Source of the DNA: an uncultured Flavobacterium sp.
GTDB taxonomy: Bacteria > Bacteroidota > Bacteroidia > Flavobacteriales > Flavobacteriaceae
NCBI GenBank assembly: GCA_945957245.1
Contig: CAMFLD010000105.1
Coordinates: 1 to 8,254 of the forward strand
Direction: 5' to 3'
Length of the DNA: 8,254 nt
Positions 1-5,801 of the stretch are shown one piece after another. Within the stretch, counting starts at the first letter, position 1; each line of letters opens with the position of its first letter. Below the pieces are notes generated by a model, which saw only the letters and a program-made list of their open reading frames with translations, was not told where the DNA came from and ran no database searches. Position numbers and translations under genes: made by a program.

Positions 1-895
1 GTCCTGCTGTGATGTTAGCAAACAAAAGAATCATCAAGGATATTGGTTTTGTAAATATTCCAATAATCTCAATCGGCATTAAGAATATTTTCATAGGAAC
101 CGGTACACCTGGCATCCAGAAGATGTGTTTCCAGTAGTTTTTGTTTCCGCTGAACGTTGTAATGATGAATGTGAATACTGCCAATGTCATAGTAAAGGCA
201 ATGTTTCCACTTAAGTTGGCTCCGTTAAGAATTGGGATCAAACCGAAAATGTTGTTAATCCAAATAAAGAAGAAAACCGTTAATAAGTACGGCATATACT
301 TTTTATATCTTTTTTCTCCAATCATAGGCCTTGCGATTTCATCTCTGACAAATAAAATCAAAGGCTCAACAAAACCCGCAATTCCTAATGATTTTTGGTA
401 ATCTTTATTTTTATATCTTCTTGCTGAAGTAATGAAAATCAACAATAGTACTATTACAGAAACCCACATCATAAATACGTTTCTTGTTATAGACAAATCT
501 ATTGGTGTAAAGGCATTTTCAGGGTGGTGTTCCTCGTTTAATTTTAATTCCGTTTCACCAGCATTCAACTGGTAAATTTTTTCGTGAAGTTTAGCATATT
601 TGTTACCGTTTTTTTCAACGATATGGCTTCCGGAATCATCATGGTGAAATTCTCCAGACGAAAAAGTAGTAAACCCTTTATCGTAAAGTATAATTGGCAA
701 GTCCAAAGCTACAGGCTCGCCATTCCAGTCAAAAAGATGAAATGCGTGCGCATCCTTAACGTGATGCATGATCATTTCCTTTGCATCAAATTTTTCTCCT
801 TCCGCCTTTTCCTTAGATTCAGAAGCATGACTCAAAGATGAAGTAAGTATAACGATTATTGAATAAACTGCTCTTTTTAGGTTGCTTAATTTCAT
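1..895 (-). CDS. atpB: F0F1 ATP synthase subunit a (AtpB), 3' end missing at the window edge
   Basis: This is the membrane subunit a of the F0 proton channel, which forms the half-channels next to the c-ring. The ATG at 895-893 gives 298 codons before the left edge; the final transmembrane hairpin and stop lie outside. Residues 1-24 form a likely signal peptide (KR near the start, hydrophobic core, SHA|SE). A hydrophilic, His-rich extension follows to about residue 138 (HH at 45-46, FHH near 83-85, HHP near 123-125). The first membrane helix is about 141-156, the FFFIWINNIFGLIP segment follows, and PIEIIGIFTKPISL leads into LLFANITAG. This layout is that of Bacteroidota AtpB proteins. Oddity: the residue just before LFANITAG, normally the invariant arginine (E. 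coli aArg210), reads Leu290 (codon CTT at 28-26). That is either a one-base error near the contig end or a real substitution. The gene follows its own promoter; atpE and the rest would lie to the left. Confidence 0.95.
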   Translation of the reverse strand, partial: MKLSNLKRAVYSIIVILTSSLSHASESKEKAEGEKFDAKEMIMHHVKDAHAFHLFDWNGEPVALDLPIILYDKGFTTFSSGEFHHDDSGSHIVEKNGNKYAKLHEKIYQLNAGETELKLNEEHHPENAFTPIDLSITRNVFMMWVSVIVLLLIFITSARRYKNKDYQKSLGIAGFVEPLILFVRDEIARPMIGEKRYKKYMPYLLTVFFFIWINNIFGLIPILNGANLSGNIAFTMTLAVFTFIITTFSGNKNYWKHIFWMPGVPVPMKIFLMPIEIIGIFTKPISLMILLFANITAG

Positions 896-932
896 TTTTT
901 TTTATTAATTATACCTTTTCTTAAATTTTGCG

Positions 933-963
933 CAAATGTACATACATTAAAGCAAAATGTCAA
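933..963 (-). promoter_or_regulatory. Putative Bacteroidota-type promoter for atpB
   Basis: Read on the minus strand, TTG (963-961, inside TTTTTG) is followed by a 20-base spacer (960-941) and TACATTTG (940-933). This is an exact match to the TAnnTTTG -7 box with a -33 TTG at the spacing described for Bacteroides and Flavobacterium sigma-ABfr promoters. The predicted transcription start is near 926-928, giving an untranslated leader of about 30 bases that is A-rich just before the atpB ATG, as is common where Shine-Dalgarno use is weak. The motif match is direct; promoter activity is inferred. Confidence 0.65.
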
Positions 964-1014
964 AAATATTTTTACTTTAATTTAATACTTGCTTTTCAGC
1001 ACATTATCAGCGGT

Positions 1015-1413
1015 TTATTTCTGTCTCTGAAGTAGTTTTGTAATTATAAAAACTTCAAAAGCAAGGTAGATAAAATAGGGGATGAAGAAATTAATGGCGT
1101 CAGTGTTCCTGTTTTTTGCCGTTGAAAGGAATACCGGTAGTAAAAAAACCAACGCTAATATCATTTTGACAAATGTGAATAACATGAAAACATTAAACAA
1201 GTTACTTTCCTTTTGCAAACTCTTATAGTTTACGGCTACTATTACTATTGTCGTAACTATTAGATGGAAAAGATAAATCTTATACAATGGCAATATCAGT
1301 GTTTCTTTTGGAAAAACATTTGTCATCACACTATAGTGTATAAAAAAAAGGATTGCTGTCAATAAAACAGCTTTGACTATTACTTGTAATTGAGTTTTTA
1401 AAAATGTTACCAT
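1015..1413 (-). CDS. Small four-helix membrane protein between atpZ and atpB (AtpI-position, DUF6168-like)
   Basis: The 132-residue protein is almost wholly hydrophobic, with four likely membrane helices at about 10-27, 42-62, 74-96 and 108-126, and a basic C-terminus (KLLQRQK). Its ATG (1413-1411) overlaps the TAA of atpZ in a TAATG junction, so translation is probably coupled. The position between atpZ and atpB is that of AtpI (UncI), the four-helix protein that helps c-ring assembly in other bacteria. I see no diagnostic AtpI motif. It resembles the uncharacterised Flavobacteriia membrane family that I recall as DUF6168, but that family name comes from memory and was not searched. An F0 assembly or ion-related role is inferred from context only. 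A 119-base gap with a promoter separates it from atpB. Confidence 0.8.
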   Translation of the reverse strand: MVTFLKTQLQVIVKAVLLTAILFFIHYSVMTNVFPKETLILPLYKIYLFHLIVTTIVIVAVNYKSLQKESNLFNVFMLFTFVKMILALVFLLPVFLSTAKNRNTDAINFFIPYFIYLAFEVFIITKLLQRQK

Positions 1414-1658
1414 TATTGTTTTTCTTCGTCTTTTTCTTCCTTAGCCATGTTGAGAATCCTTTTTACAACATAAAATATTGCAACCAGAACCGACGTCAGA
1501 GAGAGAATGACCGTATATAAATTATGTTTGTTAGGGTGTTTTTCATCCAATTTGACGCCTGCATAGGTACCTAATCCAATGATAAGAAGCATCTGCAAAC
1601 CAATGCCGGAATATTTCGCATAGGCAGTAAGCTGCTTTTTGTTTTTGTCACCAGCCAT
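1413..1658 (-). CDS. atpZ: AtpZ/AtpI-family F0F1 ATPase accessory membrane protein
   Basis: This 81-residue protein has a charged N-terminus (MAGDKNKKQL), one membrane helix at about 16-34 containing the YSGIGLQML segment, a polar loop with KLDEKHPNKHN, a second helix at about 47-66, and a Lys/Glu-rich tail. The two-helix layout and the G-rich first helix ending in G-x-KLDE match the AtpZ family (putative F0F1-ATPase subunit, Pfam ATPase_gene1). AtpZ is linked to Mg2+/Ca2+ movement and to AtpI in some bacteria. An open frame extends upstream to 1727, but that longer version would overlap the bactofilin gene by 70 bases and add 23 residues unlike the family. The chosen ATG (1658-1656) shares one base with the bactofilin stop (TAATG). 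It is probably co-translated with its neighbours and acts in assembly or function of the F0 sector. Confidence 0.88.
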   Translation of the reverse strand: MAGDKNKKQLTAYAKYSGIGLQMLLIIGLGTYAGVKLDEKHPNKHNLYTVILSLTSVLVAIFYVVKRILNMAKEEKDEEKQ

Positions 1659-2062
1659 TAAGCGGTTTTTTCTTCTGTAGGTTTTCCATCGCCAACCAAG
1701 TTCTTTACATGGGGCTTCATGATGCATGATGCACTAAATTCTGCTCCCGGCTCTACCGATAATTTTCCACAAACGACTTCACCATATATATGTGCCTTTG
1801 ATTTGACGTTTAGTATTTCCTGAACCTGGATTTTGCCATCGAATCTTCCTTCAATATCGGCATTTTTACATATAATATCGCCTTTTACGCTTCCGGCTGG
1901 GCCAATAACGATTTTTCCTTTTGACTGAAAATTTCCAACCAAATGGCCATCCAAACGAAAATCCGCTGGGGAGTTGATATCACCATGGATCGTGGTTCCT
2001 TCAACTATCCTGTTGGTCTTACCTAAAAGATCGGTGTATGATTTTGGGCTTTTCTCAAACAT
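1658..2062 (-). CDS. Bactofilin (polymer-forming cytoskeletal protein)
   Basis: The 134-residue protein has a short flexible N-terminus and a core at about 18-112 made of repeating short strands with regular Gly turns (IHGDI, LDGHLVGNF, SKGKIVIGPAGSVKGDI, ADIEGRFDGKI, AHIYGEVVCGKLSVEPGAEF). This is the right-handed beta-helix pattern of the bactofilin family (DUF583). Bactofilins self-assemble into filaments without nucleotides and scaffold envelope or cell-shape functions at the inner membrane. This one has no membrane segment and is of normal length. The ATG at 2062 lies 5 bases after the sprE stop (TAG, 2070-2068), and its own TAA overlaps the atpZ start, so it is the middle of a tight operon. 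Linkage to a gliding/secretion lipoprotein suggests an envelope scaffold role, but its partner is unknown. Confidence 0.93.
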   Translation of the reverse strand: MFEKSPKSYTDLLGKTNRIVEGTTIHGDINSPADFRLDGHLVGNFQSKGKIVIGPAGSVKGDIICKNADIEGRFDGKIQVQEILNVKSKAHIYGEVVCGKLSVEPGAEFSASCIMKPHVKNLVGDGKPTEEKTA

Positions 2063-2067
2063 GATTC

Positions 2068-4941
2068 CTATCCTTTTTTACCTGATTTTTCTCCGCCCAT
2101 TTGTGGCATTTGTGGTGTAGGCGGCGGTCCAAACTGTGAATCGCCTGCGGGGTCTTTACCATTACCGTTTGGATTAACCGGAGAACTCTGAGGCTGCTGG
2201 TTATTATTTACAGGTTGATCCTGTTGTTTTTGTTTTTGTGGTTCGGGAGCTTTTTCTACTGTTCCATCCCAATTTGGTTGCGGCGCACTTGCTGGAAGAT
2301 TTCCGGCCAAGTATTCGTCAATATTCTTTTTAATTTGGACAATTGTATAGTTTTCAGCAGAAATAACAATAGGTGTCTGCTGTACTTTATATTCCTTGAA
2401 TTCCTTAAGTATTTGAGCCATGCCATTGGCCAAATCTTGAGAATTCATTCCGTGTATTACAACAAAATTATCGGTCATTGTATAAATATCCAATGAAATT
2501 GATACTTTGGTCAGACCTCTGTCTGCTATAAACTTTTTGATTTTTTCCCTAAGCTCTTTGGTTGACTTATCTTCAAAATCTTTAGTAGCATAAAGTATTT
2601 TCCAGTTTTTTGACGGTGCACTGGTTAGTTGCAGCGCTTCTAGTTTTGGCACATCAACACCAATCATTTTTTCGGCCTTTTTCCCTTCTTCACTATTTGG
2701 ATAATTAAGCGCTACGAAATTTAATGCACTTTTAAGCTCTGTTAATCCGCTTAATTTTCCAGTTATCTGAGCTTTGAGCAATTCGAGTTTTGGCACTATT
2801 TCATCCCCGTTAAATTTCTGTATAGCCGCTTCTGTACCCGCCAGAGCTCCTTTAAAGTCTCCATCTTTATTCTGCTTATAAAGTTTTTGGTAGATGGCAT
2901 TAGGGGAATCACTTGATTCTTCAATTTCACTTGATGGATTTAACAGGATTTGCGCATAACGTGAATTTGGATAAAGCGAAATGATATTTTGCTTCATCGC
3001 ATCGGCACTCTTCTTGTCAACAATCTCATAAAGCTTGTAAAGATTATACATTGATGGTAATACCAGTCGTTCTTCCGGACCATCGGCCAATAATTTTTCA
3101 AGCCTGTTGATTGCGAGTTGGTATTCCTTGAATTTTTCTTTGTAAATGACCCCTAATTGATAATTAGCAAAGTTTCTTTCTTTGCTTAAACTGTCAATAA
3201 GCTTTTGTGATGTCGGGATTTGTTTGATGTAAAAGTCAGTAGTATATTTTTCTTCAACCTTAGCAGCCGCACCTTTTTCATCTTTACTGTCATCATCGCC
3301 TTGAGTATCAGAATCCTTAGGGTCTATGGAATTTTTATCTATCAAAGATGATACACGCCAATTATCCTGTAGTTTTCTTTTCCCCCAATTTTTAACAAAT
3401 TCTGTTTTTCCAAAAGCTACAGTTGATGGATTATAGAAGTAAAACATTCCTCCAATGGAAGGATCACTTTTTGGAGATGATGAAGCAATCTGGTCATTAA
3501 TTCCTTTTACGGAATTGATATCCCTATTCATTTTGGGGTTACTTCCAGGATCCATCCCCGAGATATCTGAACCTCCGTTCCGGGCAATATTTTCTTTGGT
3601 TTTTGCTTCTTTTTCTGCTAGCTTTTGCTTGATTTCGTCTTCTTTCTTAAGTTTCGTTATATACTTCTCAAAGTATGCAGTTCTGTCGGCGCCGGACATA
3701 TTATAAAGGGAGATAATGCTATCATTTCCTTGTGCAATCCCTTCATATTTAATGACCTCATCAAGGTTTTCCCTTTTCTTTTTTATCAGATTGTATTCCC
3801 GTGTCCTCGGTTTCAGATTTACCAATGTACTGTCATAATATTTTCCTGCAGTGACAAACTTTGAATCAATAAAATAAAGGTCGGCCAAATTCCTGTAATT
3901 TGAGGCAATAAGATAGGTGTCCTGAGATTTCTTTTTAAGGGATAGGTTGTATTCTTTTTTAGCCAGTTTGTTATTATTTGTCTTTTCACGGAAAATAGCA
4001 AGCTGATGGTGCAACACATCTAAAAACGGACGGTTTTCCCTGTCATCCAGTAACTCTTTATATTTTTTGAGGAAAGCAACCGTATCACCTTTTGCATAGT
4101 CAAATTGTGCTGCCTGTCTCACATGGGCATGGATTACGTAAGCTCTGGCTGCTTTTCTTTTCATGTCGATAACCGATTGATAAGCCGTATATGCACTGTC
4201 TTTATATCCCATTGCTTCATATAATTGCCCGAGGATATAAGTATATCTTGAAACTTCCTCTTTTGATTTTGTGAATTTGCGGGCAATTTTAATTTTGGCA
4301 ACAGCACTGTCTTTTAGTTCCAAATTGATAAAAGCCTGCGCCAGAGTTGCATTAGCATCAGCAAATACCTGATCTTTGAATTTTATCTCTTTAAGCAGTT
4401 TTGTAAGATTCTTGACAGCTATAGCATCATTATCCAAACGCATATTCGTTTTTTCCCTCCAGATTTTAGCGATATATATTTTATCACTTTCCGGAGATTT
4501 ACTAAGGATATAATTGAAAGCATCCAAGGCAGGTATGAACCTCTGATCGTAATATCTTGCCTGTCCCAACATAAGATAAGCTTCGTCCATTTGCGGATTT
4601 TTCTCTGAACCACCAATGTTCATGGAGTGCTTCTGGATGGCTTTGGTCGCTTTGGTTTCTGCTTTTTCGAAATTAGCATTTCTGGTTTGTCCGGGCATCA
4701 TTGTTTGTTCTGATACCTGCATTCTTTCTACCGGAAGAATCTCCCAAAAATTGTCTACATTTTGCTGTTTTACTTCGGCAATTCCTTTTTCAAGAGCTAT
4801 TCCACCATTATATAAAATATTGTCTTTTGTGCTAAGGGCATGTGAATTACGGGAAAGCCATGTGTTCCTCTTGGTGGAACAAGCGATTAAGAAAAGTAGT
4901 AATCCCGTGAAGATAAAATATTTGATTGTATTGGTTTTCAA
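2068..4941 (-). CDS. sprE: SprE/PorW-family TPR lipoprotein of type IX secretion and gliding motility
   Basis: The 957-residue protein begins with a lipoprotein signal peptide: KTNTIK, a hydrophobic core, then the lipobox L18-I-A-C21. After it come the SprE/PorW-like segments SRNSHALSTKDNILYNGG and DNFWEILPVERM, then a long helical TPR-like region (about 100-390). A conserved-looking block at about 500-535 holds GMFYFYNP and GKRKLQDNWR. An acidic linker (about 540-560) precedes further TPR-like helices, and a Pro/Gln/Asn/Gly-rich tail runs from about 883 to the end. In Flavobacterium johnsoniae SprE, and PorW in Porphyromonas, are needed for type IX secretion; SprE is also needed for gliding. 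The start codon is TTG (4941-4939): no in-frame ATG lies between it and the upstream stop TGA at 4977-4975, and the next Met (residue 74) would lose the signal peptide. It is the first gene of the operon running into bactofilin, atpZ and the small membrane gene. Confidence 0.88.
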   Translation of the reverse strand: MKTNTIKYFIFTGLLLFLIACSTKRNTWLSRNSHALSTKDNILYNGGIALEKGIAEVKQQNVDNFWEILPVERMQVSEQTMMPGQTRNANFEKAETKATKAIQKHSMNIGGSEKNPQMDEAYLMLGQARYYDQRFIPALDAFNYILSKSPESDKIYIAKIWREKTNMRLDNDAIAVKNLTKLLKEIKFKDQVFADANATLAQAFINLELKDSAVAKIKIARKFTKSKEEVSRYTYILGQLYEAMGYKDSAYTAYQSVIDMKRKAARAYVIHAHVRQAAQFDYAKGDTVAFLKKYKELLDDRENRPFLDVLHHQLAIFREKTNNNKLAKKEYNLSLKKKSQDTYLIASNYRNLADLYFIDSKFVTAGKYYDSTLVNLKPRTREYNLIKKKRENLDEVIKYEGIAQGNDSIISLYNMSGADRTAYFEKYITKLKKEDEIKQKLAEKEAKTKENIARNGGSDISGMDPGSNPKMNRDINSVKGINDQIASSSPKSDPSIGGMFYFYNPSTVAFGKTEFVKNWGKRKLQDNWRVSSLIDKNSIDPKDSDTQGDDDSKDEKGAAAKVEEKYTTDFYIKQIPTSQKLIDSLSKERNFANYQLGVIYKEKFKEYQLAINRLEKLLADGPEERLVLPSMYNLYKLYEIVDKKSADAMKQNIISLYPNSRYAQILLNPSSEIEESSDSPNAIYQKLYKQNKDGDFKGALAGTEAAIQKFNGDEIVPKLELLKAQITGKLSGLTELKSALNFVALNYPNSEEGKKAEKMIGVDVPKLEALQLTSAPSKNWKILYATKDFEDKSTKELREKIKKFIADRGLTKVSISLDIYTMTDNFVVIHGMNSQDLANGMAQILKEFKEYKVQQTPIVISAENYTIVQIKKNIDEYLAGNLPASAPQPNWDGTVEKAPEPQKQKQQDQPVNNNQQPQSSPVNPNGNGKDPAGDSQFGPPPTPQMPQMGGEKSGKKG

Positions 4942-4996
4942 AGCAAAACGTTTAGTGTTTATAACGTAAAAATGTCATAAATAGTATACTGACTGG

Positions 4997-5025
4997 TAAA
5001 AATACGTTTCTTTTTGATATAGCAA
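4997..5025 (-). promoter_or_regulatory. Weak candidate promoter for the sprE operon
   Basis: On the minus strand, TTG (5025-5023) is followed by 18 bases and then TATTTTTA (5004-4997), which differs from the TAnnTTTG -7 box only at the last base. The implied start site near 4990 would give a leader of about 49 bases. The TTG lies in the T-run of the upstream terminator, so the two signals would overlap. AT-rich sequence gives such matches by chance, so this is only a candidate; no better box is visible in the 146-base gap. Confidence 0.28.
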
Positions 5026-5068
5026 AAAAATAAGCGGTAGTTTTTGCCAATTCGACAAAAGCTACCGC
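5023..5068 (-). terminator. Intrinsic terminator of the ABC transporter operon
   Basis: An inverted repeat of 13 bases pairs 5034-5046 with 5056-5068 around a 9-base loop, with one G-T wobble. Read on the minus strand, the arms are GCGGTAGCTTTTG and CAAAAACTACCGC, followed by TTATTTTTTTGC. The T-run is on the minus-strand side only, so it terminates transcripts coming from the ATPase gene 19 bases upstream and insulates sprE. Confidence 0.85.
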
Positions 5069-5087
5069 CAATTAAATTAATGATTGA

Positions 5088-5786
5088 TTACACTGCAAAA
5101 AATGCCTCAAGTTCTTTTAATGTCTCCGGAGACGTTTGAATATCTTTCACTATTTCTCCCAGATGGAGTGCTACAATCCTGTCGCAAACTTCAACGGTAT
5201 GGGCTAAATCATGACTGGAAACCAATATCGTTACATTAGGATTGTCTGCCAATTCCTTGATAATGATTTTTAGTCTGTTTACTGTAGTTGGGTCAAGATT
5301 TGCAAAAGGTTCGTCTAAGATAATTACCTCCGGATTCCCGATTAAAGCAGCAATGATTCCCACTTTTTTCATATTCCCTTTAGATAAATCCCTCAGATAC
5401 TTCTTGCTGTTAAGGATTTCGCCATTGAAAAAACTCTCATAATTTTTAAGTAATGCGTCTACATCAGCTTTATTCTGACCTCGTAAATCCCCTATGAAAT
5501 AAAAGTATTCTTCAGCAGTAAGGTATCCTATTAAGAAACTTTCGTCCAGGAAAGCAGCCGTGAAAGGTTTCCATGCTTCACTTTTATCAACCTGTATTTC
5601 GTTATTCTTAATATAACCTGTACTGGGTTGTATCAAATCTAATAATAAACTGAAAAATGTTGTTTTTCCGGCTCCGTTATTTCCAACCAATCCAAAACTC
5701 TGTCCTTTGGGTATTTCAAGGTTTTGAATATTTAAAACGGTTTTTTCCAGACTATATCTTTTGGTTAAATTACTTACCTTAATCAT
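5088..5786 (-). CDS. ABC transporter ATP-binding protein
   Basis: This is a 232-residue single nucleotide-binding domain of normal length. Visible motifs are Walker A G35-N-N-G-A-G-K-T42, signature L134-S-K-G-N138, Walker B VIILDEP (154-160), D-loop N163-L-D-P166 and switch histidine H192. In the Q-loop region (AAFLDESFLIGYLT, 77-90) the usual Gln is replaced: the aligned residue is D81. It would hydrolyse ATP at the inner face of the membrane to power a partner permease. The ATG at 5786 is 15 bases after the stop of the upstream DUF5687-type membrane gene, so the two make one operon and probably one transporter, ending at the hairpin terminator downstream. The signature and Q-loop form are those of ABC-2-like systems. 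The substrate cannot be read from sequence. Confidence 0.93.
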   Translation of the reverse strand: MIKVSNLTKRYSLEKTVLNIQNLEIPKGQSFGLVGNNGAGKTTFFSLLLDLIQPSTGYIKNNEIQVDKSEAWKPFTAAFLDESFLIGYLTAEEYFYFIGDLRGQNKADVDALLKNYESFFNGEILNSKKYLRDLSKGNMKKVGIIAALIGNPEVIILDEPFANLDPTTVNRLKIIIKELADNPNVTILVSSHDLAHTVEVCDRIVALHLGEIVKDIQTSPETLKELEAFFAV

Positions 5787-5801
5787 GATTCGGATTTTAA
5801 A

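Noticed and set aside
141..841. Two plus-strand open frames (141-401 and 584-841) within atpB
   Set aside because: They are antisense shadows of a well-conserved atpB frame, with no family resemblance or start signals.
964..1014. Hairpin terminator after the small membrane gene
   Set aside because: Only a 3-base stem (GCT/AGC with a short loop) is visible and there is no proper T-run after it.
1659..1727. Upstream extension of atpZ to an ATG at 1727
   Set aside because: It overlaps the bactofilin gene by 70 bases in another frame and adds residues unlike the AtpZ family. The ATG at 1658 in the TAATG junction fits better.
4616..4969. Plus-strand open frame of 117 codons over the sprE 5' end
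   Set aside because: It is antisense to the sprE signal peptide and first TPR region, and its protein has no recognisable features.
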